64,000 nt of DNA from Dromiciops gliroides (Eukaryota; Chordata; Mammalia; Microbiotheria; Microbiotheriidae): NCBI RefSeq assembly GCF_019393635.1, contig NC_057862.1, positions 417,491,669 through 417,555,668 of the forward strand, written 5' to 3'. This document shows positions 33,618 through 45,844 of the stretch, in pieces; position 1 is the first letter of the stretch; the number at the start of each line of letters is the position of its first letter. The translations under genes and the position numbers were made by a program. Below the pieces are notes generated by a model. The model saw nothing but the letters and a program-made list of their open reading frames with translations, did not search any database and was not told the origin of the DNA.

Positions 33618-35140
33618 GAGGTGAGAGGGAAAGTGGCTCATCTGACATCCCGGTAGTAACAGTCCCCAGAGCTGGGATTCAAACCCAGGTTCTCTGACCC
33701 CCACCCTCCAATCCAGAGCTCCTTCATTACCAAATGCTGTGACACTCATGGATATGAAAATGGGATAGAGTACCACAAAGAGGTCAAGGGCCATTGCTGT
33801 AAGCAACCAGGCTCCTAAGATTCAGAGGGCCAGCTGATGAGGTTTGCAGGGTCTCAGGCCACTCATAAAATAAAAGAAAATGCAAGCCTAGTTCAAATGT
33901 CTCCCAGGTTTTTGAGATGGATGTGACCAGACGGCCCTAGCTTCCTGTAAGAGCACTGCTCTCTGTGAAGCCTGAGGTATCTAGACTTTCAGGGCCTCTC
34001 ATGCCCACAGCAAGCCAGGCAACACACATGTCAAATTACCTTTCATCCAGCTCTCTCACTGGGGAAAGAATCACTGCTGCTCTGGCCAGTCCAGGGTAAA
34101 TTGTTGTCCAGGAGTCAGTCCTTACTTGGGACACAGGGAGTGCCTCTTCTCCACAGACAGCCATGGAGCATCTCAATCTAACTTCTTGCTCATGAACCCA
34201 TGACCAAGGACAGCAGGACATCCTTAGCCTCCGGGATTGGGTCTGTGCTCCCATCCAGGCCTGGGCAGGGGTCCCAGAACCGCCCCTGCCAGTGGCTCTG
34301 TTATCCTATCCAACTTTTCCTTGACCCTGCTCTCGTCCCCCACAGCCCTTTTGCTACACCCCCAGAAGAAGGATATGGGGCAGCAGTGCTGGCAAGCAGG
34401 GAGAGTTTCTAGATACTTGTATCTCTGAAAAGTGGTCCTGAGCCCAAAATTAAGACCTAGGTAAAGCAACTAGCAACACGTTGGACACTCCTGAAATAGA
34501 GACCCCAGATCACTGGCCCAGGAAACACTCCTGAACCAGTCAAAACAGCGCTTTATCAGACTCTTCCAGTCATGGTATGGCTCTGTCTTCCTGTGCTTTA
34601 TTGACCATTCTTTAAACATGCTTTGAGACAGGCTGCAAACACAGACCTGCAAGCTGGATGTGGCCTTGGACTTTTGGAAGGGGGCACCAGGTGAGTCTCC
34701 CTATTGGAGAGACTCTGCTGATTGTTTACCTCCTCTTTCGATTCTGCCTTCCTCTCCACGTCCCGTCCCCCCCCCCCCCCCCCCCGCCCCTTGCTTCCTG
34801 GAGCAAGGCTTGTGACCCTGGGTTGGCTCACTTGGTACACAATGGCGGCCACCAACCATATGTCCTGGCTGCAGCACCGGCTTTCTTAAAGTGCTGACCT
34901 CTTCCTAGGACAGGCACTTCAGTGATTCTGAATTCTCACACTTGGGGAGACAATTGGGTTTTCATTTTTGTCCTCCTGACACTGTTCCTACACCTTCACG
35001 AGAACTCTGCCCATTGTGGTGACAGGGCAGCTAACCAGAATGTATTTCAGGTCACTTCAATTGATTGATTCATAGGGTTTAGACCTAGAAGAGCTCTTAG
35101 AGGCCATCTAGTCACCCTTGCCTCCCCATTTTATAGCTGA
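33618..35140. other. PEPD intron segment with a poly(C) tract
   Basis: A run of 19 C lies at 34767-34785, extended by GCCCC. Antisense MIR-like words occur just after 33602 and around 35080-35130. No gene is seen. Confidence 0.55.
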
Positions 35141-35199
35141 GGAAGTGAACAAACATTTATTATGTGCCAGGCATTGTGCTAAGTGCTTTACAAATATCT
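35141..35199 (-). mobile_element. Antisense L2-type 3' remnant
   Basis: GAACAAACATTTATTATGTG, then CAGGCATTGTGCTAAGTGC, is the complement of an L2 3' terminus. It abuts the SINE at 35200. Confidence 0.55.
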
Positions 35200-35320
35200 C
35201 AATGAGGGTTAAGTGACTTGCCCAGGGTCACATTGCTAGTACGTGTCTGAGGCCAGATTTGAACTCAGGTCCTCCTGAATCCAGGGCTGGTGCTTTATCC
35301 ACTGTGCCACCTAGCTGCCC
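35200..35320 (-). mobile_element. WSINE1-like SINE, tail missing
   Basis: This antisense copy has its head complement at 35303-35320 and no A-rich tail. It is directly adjacent to the L2 remnant, so its end may have been lost by deletion. Confidence 0.85.
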
Positions 35321-35332
35321 TGAATTTACTCT

Positions 35333-35483
35333 CTCTCTTTTTATTTTGTGAGGCATTTGGGGTTAAGTGACTTGCCCAGGGTCACACAGCTAGTAGGTGT
35401 TAAGTGTCTGAGGCTGGATTTGAACTCAGGTCCTCCTGACTCCAGGGCCGGTGCTCTATCCACTGTGCCACCTATCTGCCCCT
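35333..35483 (-). mobile_element. WSINE1-like SINE, second of a tandem pair
   Basis: It is an antisense copy with a 12-bp target duplication (TGAATTTACTCT, 35321-35332 and 35484-35495). The duplication starts at the end of the preceding SINE, so this copy inserted right next to the older one. Confidence 0.93.
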
Positions 35484-35495
35484 TGAATTTACTCT

Positions 35496-37940
35496 TCGTA
35501 GCAACCTTGTGAGCCTATTATGATCCACATTTTACAGCTAAAGGCAGAGGTTAAGGGTTAAGAAACTTGCCTGGGGTTACACAGCTAGGATCTGAGGCTG
35601 GATCTGAACTCAGGTCTTCCTAGCACTCCATGCACTGTACTACCTAATTGAGGAGAGTGGATGTAACCTGTCCACGTAAGAAGCAGCTAAGCTCACCTTC
35701 AAACCTTGGTCCTCTGAAACTCAAATTCAAATCTGAATCTGGTACTCTTTCCATCATGTCATCAGTCTGAAATTCTGTCTCAAATTGAATTCAATTTAAT
35801 TCATCTAAATTTAACCCAAGAGTCAGTTGCCAACCTCAAGCCCATTCTCTCTTTCCTGGTCTCATTAATGAGCTGAAATAGATTAGTCTTTCCTTTGAAG
35901 AGCTAACTTGGAAAGTTTTTCTCACAAGTCATCCCTAATCTCACAATCACTTCAGGGGATGGTCTTTTTAAGTTCCAAAATATCCTTCCCAAACAGCTTT
36001 ACAAATTTTCCTACCATCCATCAAAACAGACCCAAAGCATACACCCAAAGGTCTTGACAATTGCTACAATCGCTCCTGGTGTCTCTGAGCCTTCCCCACT
36101 GCCCCATCTTCTCCCCCTTTCCACTCCATTTCGGCCTGCTGAGTTTAAGCCAAAGACCTTGGATGATTGATATAGGGAAGCAAGCATTCTGAAGAGGAGC
36201 CAATCTTGTGAAGCTCTGACTTCAAACGCACGCCCACCCACCCGCTTAATTTCATTAGCTGGACTGGCATCTGGTAAGCCAAAAGCTTAATGAGGGCCCC
36301 AGTCTTTTGGGGGGGAAAGAGGAAAAAAGCATGGTGGAGGAGCAAATGGGCCAGGGGACTAAGGTAGAGATCACCAGGGAAGCAAGCACTGATCCCCTGG
36401 GCGACTTTCCTTCCTGAAGTGTAGATCTGGTCTCTTCCCAGAATTCCAGCCCTAAGCTTGGCTGGGTCCTGCTCTTTGAACCACTCACACTGGAGATGCT
36501 TCCCCACAGGGTCTCACACAGTGCTTCCTTGGCTGCCGGTTTTTTTTTTTTTCTGCATGTGTGTGGTTATAATTGTGACAGTGATTAAACCACAAAGAAC
36601 TTGGCCCCTTTGTCTGGCCCGGATGGCGATTACAACACAAACATACAGCAAACAACAAACTGTGGCAACGTTGTGCTAATTTCTCTCTGAATGTGTTAAG
36701 GTTAGACTTCAGCTGCAGTGCTTGGTGCTGAGGGTGAAAGGTCCTGGTCTCCTAATAGAGTCTTGGCTGCCAAGTCACACAGCCTGGCCTGTGGCAACTG
36801 GATGGCATGACTTGAGAGTCTTGAATGTCTCGTGAGCCTCCACTCTGCCAGGGCCATTCTTGACCCTTCTTTTGTTCCTCGAGACACAGGCTGCCTGAAG
36901 GTATCCAGGTGGCCTGAACAAGCTTAAGAGTTAGAACACATCAACTCTGCCCTCACATTCCCCCATCCTAGGGACCAATTCTAAAAGGCATGGGCAAAGG
37001 CAGAGCAGAATACCCACCTCTTATGTTAGCATAAACTCTGAGGTAGAAATAGCCTTGGGCAGTGAGCGACCACTTTTATGAACAGAGGCAGACAGGACCC
37101 TGCTAAACCAGCTTGTGACAAGACCAGAAATAGTGAACTTTCCGGCAACAATATAAGCATTGCCAAATATAATTACTTCATCCTAATTGACTTTAGACTT
37201 CAATCTGTACCTTGTTGGCTCTGTGACACGGAGCAAATCACTGAACCTGAGTCTCAGTTTCTTTATCTGTAAAAATGGACTTGGTGAGTGTTGTACTGTT
37301 TATCTCATAGGGTTGTCATAAGGAAAGTGAACACTAAAGAGCTATCTAAACCTGAACTATTGTGATTACTAATACTGTTCATCCATATTGATATCTTTTT
37401 ATATTTCCTCTAGTGCTGTGTACTTTCATCCATCCCTCTCCCATATTCACAATTTCCTCTTCAATTCCCCAGACTCCATAAACTCATCTTTGTCCCTCTC
37501 CTCCTCCTCCTCCTTTTCTTGGCTAATAGATGTCTATTGTCAATAGACAACAAAGAACCAAGGAAGCCATCCTAGGGTTCTTTGTGTGAATTTTCTGCCC
37601 TTCTGGATCTGGCTTTCTATTTCTAATGGCCTTCCCTTGCCTCTCCTTGCTCCCCACTTTTCCCGTCTGGAAATTTTAGTTCCTTAAGGTATGAATCATT
37701 ACACAATTCTTCCTGTAATCTCTACAGATGCAGACCAGAGTATTCTTCTCCTCACTAGAAGGACACAGTAGGTACCTGGTTCTTGTCAGCCCTCAAGGTG
37801 CCCAGGAAAGGCTCTCTGTAGCATCTTATTTGTTTTTAATAAAATTTTATAGGTATCTTTTTTTTTTTGACATCACCTACATTCCCCAATGTACATATCA
37901 CCATGCCCTCTATGCCCCCTGTCCCTAAGTCCCACTAGAG
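35496..37940. other. PEPD intron segment with MIR-like fossils
   Basis: MIR-like pieces lie at about 35520-35650 (antisense) and 37195-37370 (sense, CTGTGACACGGAGCAAATCA then AGTTTCTTTATCTGTAAAAA). The stretch 36560-36700 looks unique, with TTATAATTGTG and AACAAACTGTGGCAAC words. No exon is seen. Confidence 0.5.
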
Positions 37941-38260
37941 CCATTCTTTATTATTAAGAGCAATATCTATACTAGGGTATCTAAACCCAGGGTTCTTGAA
38001 TCTAAATATGTTTTATCATTATATATTATTTTCCTTTTTAATATAAACTTCCTTTGTAATTCCCTGTTTATGCATTTAAAAACACTATTCTGAGGAGTGC
38101 ATAGGCTTCTCCAGGCTGCCAATGGGGTCCATGACATAAATAAGATTTGAGTCTTCAGATCTACATAATTGCCAGCAGTGTCTAGGTGTTTGCTGTTATA
38201 GAAAGAAGCATGTGTCCTGATGACATAGTCATGAACACATAGCCCTTCTTTCAAGGTGAC
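37941..38260 (-). repeat. Ancient interspersed repeat, family not assigned
   Basis: TGCATTTAAAAACACTATTC, then AGGCTTCTCCAGGCTGCCAA, then GGGGTCCATGACATAAATAA, is a motif order I recognise from an old mammalian repeat, but I cannot name its family. Confidence 0.45.
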
Positions 38261-40940
38261 AATGAAGAATGCACTGGATCTTCACAGACCATGGCAGACA
38301 TAAAGAAGAGCTGAATAAACCCTGTGTGCAAGGTCCTGTGTTTATCCCTGTTTTCCCAAATGTGCTCACTTTAGAGCACAGGGAAATGTCACTGGTTTTC
38401 TCTCCTCACATACAATCACAAGAGAACACTCTTTAGCATTGGCTGTGAGATTTGAAAATCTGCTACCTGATTCTCAACAATGCCTGGGCACTATCTGGTA
38501 CTGAATCATCACCCATGAACTTCCTGTGAAGAATAAAGCCTGGGGCAGTGGGTAGAGGGTGGGGAGTGGGGAGAAGTAGGGAAGCAAGTGGCCCACAGAA
38601 CACATTTCAGTGTACTTATCTTGCCAAGAATGGCAGCCGGAGATGCCAATCTGGGCATCATTTCACAATGTTTATTTTACAAACAATAAGGGCTTTCGAC
38701 CAGTTCCTTTCTTTTCCTTTCAATGGACAAAACTCTGCCATCAGTCCATCCCAGAACTGGTAGGAGTACCGGGCTGGAGTCAATAATTTTAAGTCCGCGG
38801 TGAACTTGAATACTTGAAGAGGTAGATCTCAACAAGAGCTAATATCTCACATGTCAGGTCCTCTTCTATGTGGAGATGTGTTAGGGGGTAAGCTTGCCAG
38901 GCCTGGAGCAGGAGGATGGAGAAGGTGACCTCACTTCAAGAAGTTTCTCTTCCCACGCCTCCTGTCAAAGGCTGACCGCTCAGCATCAACAGCCCAGACA
39001 GACCCTAGCTCGGTAACTCTCGCAGAGCCTAGCTTTGTTAGAGCGAAATGGGGTGGGGGGAGGGGAATAAGCTTTTCGGTCTCTAGCTAAGGAAGCAAAG
39101 ACAATGGATGTGTTTTTGTTGTCCTGGCCTGCCCGCTCCTCTCCAAGGCCCCTTTACACAACCCACACAGGCTGGGCTGGTAGAAACCAATTCCTCACAG
39201 CAACTCTGGAGCCTATCTGGAATGGCTTCCTGTTTCTGAGACTTTATGGAAACAAACATCAGCATCAATCAAACACCATTCCCGGCTGGCCGGTTCAAGG
39301 CTGACAGCAACCGCAGTTTCAGTGGGGATCGAGAGAGAGCTTGTTAAATTGTTGAACCGGGGGAGGGAGAGGGGTAGACAGAGGAAGGGAGACAGAAAGA
39401 GGCAGAAAGGGGGGCTGCTGAATGGTTGCCAGTCTGACCTAATGTAGCTGTTCCTCAGGAACCCTTCTCAAGACAAAGAGGTCATTCCATCTGAGCTCAG
39501 AACAAAGGCTTCTTGGGAAGAGGGCTGGTGTGGATGTGTGCATCCCCCAAATGCCACAGGAGGAGTGGGCTGGAAAACCTGGCAAGCTACTGAAATTGCT
39601 GTCCTGCTTACTGGGAGGGTTGCAGGGGATTTTCACAGGAGGCACCCTAAAGCACTCACTCACTAAAGCTTGAAGATGGGCAGGGGAGTGGGGATGGGAA
39701 GGGGAGAAAGGCAGGAAACTGGCTGGCAGGCAGCAAGCAGCAGATGGACAGCACGCATGAGAAAGGTGCACCCAAAGCTGGGGTTAGCGCCTAGGAGTTC
39801 TAAGTGTTTTGGGAACTTCAGTGCCCAACAGGGCAAGGACAAGATATTTACGAGTCAGAGGAAGAGATGCCTCCCTGTCCCCTGCCCCAGGTCCAGCCCC
39901 TTAGGGCAAAGGAGTTAGAAAATGGTAGTGATGCTCAAGCCTATATCCTGTTCCTTAGCACGGTGCTGTGGCAAGGGGCAGACCCCACCCAGAAAGCCAC
40001 AGAGCTCATCCCCAACACGTGGTTTGGCCTTTTGAGGACATGACTTTTCAGCTTGGAAGAGGGAAAAAATTTACTCCCATTTGCTACCATTAAAACTACT
40101 TCCAGATAGGACATGGCTCCCAAGGAATAATATAGGTATGACTCTAAAAATACAAAACCACATGTATTAAAAATTTACATGTACTTTAAATTCCATGATT
40201 GCATCAAACAGGATTCTCAAACATGGGATGGTTCCCTTCTCCAGATCTTCAAAAATGGCTGTCACTAAATAGTGACCTTAGAGGGTAAGGAATACAGGAG
40301 AATCTCAGGCAGGGCCTTCAGGCACTCTATAATGAATTTGCAATTGAGAGAAATAAAGAAAAAAAAATGGAAACAGATACTTAGTCCCAAATCCTAGACC
40401 TAGTCACAAACACTGCCCGCATCATATTGATAAACCAAGCAGCAGGGCTGGTCCATCTACTCACTTGTCTCCATTATCAAAAGCTCATGCTGGCCAGGCT
40501 TCAGGGCCAACTTCCCCACACATTACGTTCTAATTGTCTCCAGAAATCAATGGCTGCATTGATCTAGCCACACTCTCACCCAGAACCCTTTGTTTGTTGA
40601 GACAGCTAAGGGAGTTAGTGATGCCATGTGAGGCTGGAGTGAGGAGGTCAGCTTGGGTATAGGGTCAAGGCTCTGTGTGCGGCGGTGACAGTATTTATTA
40701 AATACTCAGATAAAATATACTTTCTAAGGGCCATTTGCTACAAACCACAAATGAATAGGAAATGAGCACCTGCTTTTTGACCTCAGCTTTTCTTAATCTT
40801 CCAAAGCCAGAGATCTTAAAAGCCAGGGATGCCGAGGACAGTGATACAGATAGAATCAAAGCAGGTCTGTGCCCATAATAAGAATAGGTGGATGAGAAAT
40901 AGCTTTCAGAAGCTGTAAGTAATAAAAGAGCACATGTATA
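38261..40940. other. PEPD intron segment; possible conserved block at 39080-39360
   Basis: No repeat signature is seen at 39080-39360. The block has ETS-type (CTTCCTG), TEAD-type (CATTCC) and Forkhead-like (GGAAACAAAC) words and more CpG than its neighbourhood. Conservation is a guess without alignment. No gene is seen in the rest of the interval. Confidence 0.35.
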
Positions 40941-40954
40941 TGTATATGCATGTG

Positions 40955-41523
40955 TGAGGGCCAAAACTGGATATACAGAGCATTATTGGGGTCCCGGGAA
41001 TATGAGGGACTCTTTCAGGTTTAATCTCCCCTTTGAGCTTTCCTTTTTATATATTCCTCCCAGGTCAATAAGAAAAGGAGCCTACTTGGGAATTAATTAA
41101 ACTACAAAGGTGAAACCAATTAAGGAAATAAGGAAGTAGAAATAAAGATAGATAGTCTTAACTCTAAGTTTAGACTATGCAATCCCAGAGCGTTCCCAAT
41201 TAAGCTAGTTCAAAGGAATTTAGGATTAAACTCACCAACCCCAGTCAGTTTACAGTTGCTCGTTAGAAAAACACAGTCGTCTGAAACGGAGCAAAACACG
41301 TATGTCCGCCAGGTACAGGACACCTCCAGAATCACCCGCCAGGCCGAAAGAGCTCTTTGAACACGCCCTGCCTCCTAGAAGTTCCCTCCCTTCCGGTCCC
41401 GTTCCATTTTTCCTCCCCCAAAAGGGGAGGTCCTTCTCAGTAGCATATGCAATCTCAGGGTGGGCCAGGTGTGGCCCCTCCCAAATGATTCAGCTAAAAC
41501 TTTTGATATTAATCTTTACCACA
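40955..41523 (-). mobile_element. Solo LTR-like element on - strand (family 2)
   Basis: On the minus strand it starts TGTGGTAAAGATTAATATC at 41523 and has a TATATAAAAA box at about 41053-41044. It then continues to a CCCGGGACCCCAATAATG stretch. No retroviral coding sequence is present next to it. The 3' boundary is approximate and I could not see a target duplication. Confidence 0.5.
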
Positions 41524-41539
41524 AATAATTAGAACCACA

Positions 41540-41785
41540 CATGAGTGTATGTGTATATATACACACATAAAATGATATATGTATATAAATATACACAAAT
41601 ACAAACTATAGATGTAAATGTTTTAAATATGTTTATATAGGTGTTAAATATATGTTTATATATAAATATATGTATATATGTTATATATAAATATGGTTTT
41701 ATATTATAGGTATGTGTATTGTATGCATATATACAAATGTATATACGCATATGCATATACATGTGTGTATGTAAATTTGTGGCTG
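41540..41785. repeat. TA-rich microsatellite region
   Basis: Long imperfect TATATA, TATGTATA and ATATAAATA units form a low-complexity block next to the LTR. Confidence 0.9.
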
Positions 41786-41799
41786 GCAAAGTACCCTCA

Positions 41800-42295
41800 A
41801 ATTCTGATGGTGGAAGAGATAGTTCCTAGCCTAGGGAAGATATGGGGAGAGAAGAGACAGCAGCAGCAGAGCATGGTCTCCAACATCCCATGAAGAAGGC
41901 TTTAGGGGGTAATCTGTCAAAGACAATGGGAAAGAATGAATGGGCAAGTTACAACCACAAGGTGGGATTTACATGGTCGTAGTAGAAGCAGAGAAAAAAA
42001 TCATCACTTTGAGTGAAAGACAGGGCCTCCGGGTGGCAGCGCCACTGGGGCAGGCAAGCATGCAAAGAGTGCAGAGGCCACGTGGCCAGCAAGGGGAAGA
42101 GGACAATGTAAAAGAGGAGGCAGGCACACCAGGAAGGGAAAGAATGTGACTATGAGTTTGTGGTGTTTGAGTGAAACTGATACATGATGAATTCAGCTCT
42201 TGTGGACATTCTGTGGTTGGTTTGGTGGTGGGAAAAGAATTGTAAAAATGTAAATATGTAAATACCATCCATAATAATAAAAATTATTTGGAAAA
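41800..42295 (+). pseudogene. Possible processed retrocopy (unidentified parent)
   Basis: A short open frame (41940-42149) is followed by AT-rich 3'-UTR-like sequence that ends in an AATAAAAATTATTTGG stretch and a short A run at about 42278-42297. That layout fits a cDNA-derived insertion. The reading frame does not match a protein I can name, and a second frame (42142-42174) would end in a plausible C-terminus only after a frameshift. The evidence is weak. Confidence 0.2.
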
Positions 42296-42900
42296 AAACC
42301 CTCTGGACAGAGTGAGCCCTTAGCAAAAGCATGCTGTCTTCTACTTCCATTTCCTTGACTATTGTCTTGTCTTGCACTAGGACCTTGTGACTCCTCCCAC
42401 TGACCCCAGCTGGACAATATCATTCTTCTGTTGACCTCCACTAAAACTTGGCAGTTCCATATCTCAACCCCTATCCATATCTCAATCAGGCTCTTTGTAG
42501 TACAAAGGTGGCACAATTCTCCCAATCACCCTAGCTTATAATTTAAGTGGCTTCCCTGACTCTTCCCCAACCCTGATTTCCTGCCTAAATTAACTGCTGA
42601 GTCCTACTGATTCCTCCATCACACTTCCCTTTTCCTCCTTGGGCCACCACTTCATTCAATGGCCAGTGGCTTCATCCATTATAATGCCTTCTACTAGTCT
42701 CTCTGCCTTCAATGTCTCTTTTCAATCCTTTCTCCACATAGCTGATAAAATCACCTTTTTAGAGCACAGGTCTGACCTATTACTTCCCTTCCTATTTCTG
42801 AATCAGTCTCTCTCTGAAAAAAGGGACTAATATACAGCGTGACACAATACATACCATTTAGCACCAATGTGGTGCTAAGGAAATAAATATAAAGTAATTT
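42296..42900. other. PEPD intron segment, LINE-like debris
   Basis: Pyrimidine-rich words at 42440-42840 (CTGACTCTTCCCCAACCCTG, then GAGCACAGGTCTGACCTATT) look like diverged L2-type sequence. No gene is seen. Confidence 0.4.
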
Positions 42901-42904
42901 GGGA

Positions 42905-43027
42905 AGAGAATTAGATTGTGAGCTCCTTGAGGGCAGAGACTATATTTTGCCTCTTTTTGTGGCCCCAGACCTTAGTATACTGTCTGGAACATAGTAGGTG
43001 CTTAATAAACATTTACCTATTGACCAA
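42905..43027 (+). mobile_element. L2-type LINE 3' terminus
   Basis: AGATTGTGAGCTCCTTGAGG, then CATAGTAGGTGCTTAATAAAC, is the usual L2 3' end in sense. Confidence 0.75.
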
Positions 43028-43059
43028 TAGAGGAAATGATATTTGACTTGGGCCTTGAA

Positions 43060-44100
43060 GCTCCTTTCTCAGCCTCCTTTGCTTGATCATCATCCATATC
43101 ATGCTCTCCAACTGTGGTATCGCCCAAGATTCTGTCCTAGGCTCATTTTTATTCTTTTTCTACTCCCTCAGTGACCTCATCAGCTGACTCCCAAATCTAT
43201 ATATCCAGCCCTAGTTCCTCTTCTGAGCTCCAGTCTCACATTACTTACTGCCTTTCAGACATTTCAGTTGGATAGCCCACAAACACCTCAAATTGAAATG
43301 TCCAAAATGGAACCCATCATCTTTCTCTCCAAATGCATTCATCCCTTTTCTGAACTTTGTTATTTCTGTCAAGAGCATCATCTTTTTTCTCATCTCTGAG
43401 GGTCATAATTTCAGTATTATTCTTTAGTCTTCATGGTCCCTTAACCCACACATCCAAACAATTGTCCAACCTTGTTTCTGTCTCTACAATGTTGCTGCCA
43501 TTCATCCTCTTCTTTCTACTGTGAGAAATTAATTATCTCAGTTAGTAACTAATTATTGAATCAGGACCAAGGTTTTTCCCCCTTTCTACTTCCTCATCCA
43601 GAAACCAACCAGTGTGGGAAGATCTAATTAGACAGTAAAAGAAATCCTAAGTTTGGGCTAATGTGTATATTCCTGCTTATTGTGTTTGCTCAGACAGGTC
43701 TGGGGAAAGGTTGATTCTCTCTTACTATCAAGACAGGTGGTATGTCTCTTTGGCCGAGATTTGAATGACCTAAATCAAGTACCCCAAGTCCTTCACTTTA
43801 ATAAAGCCCACACCTCCTATTGTGTTAACTAAGTTGTCTGTCACCCCTCAGGAACAACTACTCTTCAAAAGGCATATAAAACTGTGACCCCACTGCCATT
43901 AGGGGTCATTGGTCTAAGAGAGACAGCCAAATAACTATCCTTTTATTAATAACCTGCTGGTCTTAGTAATAAAATGACTAAATTACTCAGAAACTATGTC
44001 TCTCAAACCTGTCACGCAATTTACAAAGACACCACTCTAGTTCAGGAATTCAATCTCTTTTGCCTAGACCACTACAACATCCTAATTGGCCTTTCTGCAC
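43060..44100 (+). mobile_element. L2/CR1-type LINE fragment split by an LTR
   Basis: The left part (43060-43512) follows the LINE order through ATCATCCATATCATGCTCTC and TGGAACCCATCATCTTTCTC. The right part (44028-44100) continues with ACTCTAGTTCAGGAATTCAA and CAACATCCTAATTGGCCTTT. The LTR at 43520-44014 lies between. Confidence 0.65.
43520..44014 (+). mobile_element. Solo LTR-like element (family 3) inside the L2 copy
   Basis: It starts TGTGAGAAATTAATTATC and ends CCTGTCA. A TATAAAA box is at 43875-43881 and an AATAAA at 43968-43973, which gives an LTR layout. No retroviral genes adjoin it. Target duplication bases were not obvious. Confidence 0.65.
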
Positions 44101-45840
44101 CCAGCACAGTGCTGACATGAAAGAAATGCTAATAAATGTATACCGAATGCTAATGGTTTTGATAGGCAGAAAGGTCTGAGTACTGCTAAGAAGAGGAAGG
44201 CATTTTAGGTGGAGGGGAACAGTGTTCAACGAATACATGCTAATGTGATAATGGAAAAGTGAAAGGATCTCTTCTGCCTTTCCTTCTCTTTCCCACCTCA
44301 AGTAACAGTGACTTTCTGGAGATAATGCCACTGACTCTACTAATGCAATGGTACCTCAGTTCGTGAACTCCCCAACACACAGGAAGACCTACGTCTCCTA
44401 TCGCTCCTTATTCTCAGTGCCTGGCCATTCCAACTCTGCCTCTTACACAACAATGAGGAATGTACCCTCAGCCAAGCAGGACCATCTGTGGTCAGTGTCT
44501 CAAACTTTTGAGCTTTGCTGGGCTATCATTCCACCATATTCATTTCTCAAACATCAGGAGCAGAAGTTTGGATTGTGTATTAGCACATTTTTTTCTTCTG
44601 CCACCCCTAGAGAATTTGGGGTTATTTCAGTGATTTTTTATTTATCCAATAATTTATTTTTTCCTTGGAAGGTAGAAGGGGCGAGATGTGCAAAATGCAG
44701 AACTGTGTGTATCTTGGCTCAGGCACAAACAAAACAAATTCATGTTTTGCTAGTATGTAGCTTTGGGTTTTCTGAATATTCTGGAGTCATTGCCTGCTAA
44801 TGGACTAGATCATGGCCAACCTAAGCAATAAAAAATTAGCTATGAGAGAGAAGAGTTCTTCTCTTAGTCCCATGCTACAGGAAGGCTGATGGAGAGTTCT
44901 GTTGACTAATGATTGTATTTTTCTCTACCTGAGTTTTAGAATGTGGCTCAACCATGGGCCCAGCTGACCAAGAGGATTCAGAATTAAGAACTAAGCCCTC
45001 TCTGAGGAGCCATAGGTTGAAATGCTATCTGGGGACCCTGACCTGGACAGAGTAGCTGGCAGGTGAGAAGAGGGCAAGGGGAAGGAAGCCTGTGAACAGC
45101 ATTTGCAATAAAGGTGACTGATGGCACCGAATGCCTTACCCCCTACCCCAAGTGTCCTCCAAAGCAGGCCTAGCTTTGGCTTCACAACAGCTGACGTACA
45201 TAGACGGGCAAGTTGAGCCAGAGAGAGATGACTGAACTTGTCCAAAGCCTACAGCATATGAGGAGCAGACATCCCCCAGCACCTAAAACAGCAAAAATAA
45301 AACCTGGGTACCAGCCAGGGTGTAAACAGCAGTTCAGCCTCTGCTGAACTGCAAGATGGAGTGTTTAAAGTGTGCCCAGAACCAGGGTGACAAGCTGTGT
45401 GAGGGGTTAGCCTCATCAAATGGATTAGCTTAATTAAGACCTTTAAAATGAAGAAATGGAAAACAAACTCTGAGAGACCAAGATAATTTAGTATAAAACC
45501 ATAATTGATAGTGAAGTGAAAAAGGAGACCACCAGGAACTCTCTCTTTATCTATTTGTCCCCAGTAGTTTCTCTTCTCCAAAATGCTCCCTTCGACAATT
45601 TACATACATATATAAACCTGGAAGATTAGCTTGAACCCCTGAGTAAAGGTGACACACACATTCATGAAACATTCCAGATTTTTCTACCTGCCAAGACACA
45701 CCATGTGACTATAATTATAAAATAAGAGCTTGTATTGTTCTGCTCAGTCACAATCAGACTGTATATTGATCCTGACACAGCAGTGTCATTTTGGTCCCCT
45801 TCAAGTACAAAGGAAAACAACCACTCTTCACACAAAAAGA
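44101..45840. other. PEPD intron segment, no gene seen
   Basis: No supported gene. The tail GTCATTTTGGTCCCCTTCAA near 45785-45805 resembles the end of the unassigned repeat at 27718 and 50008. Confidence 0.45.
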
Positions 45841-45844
45841 CAGA

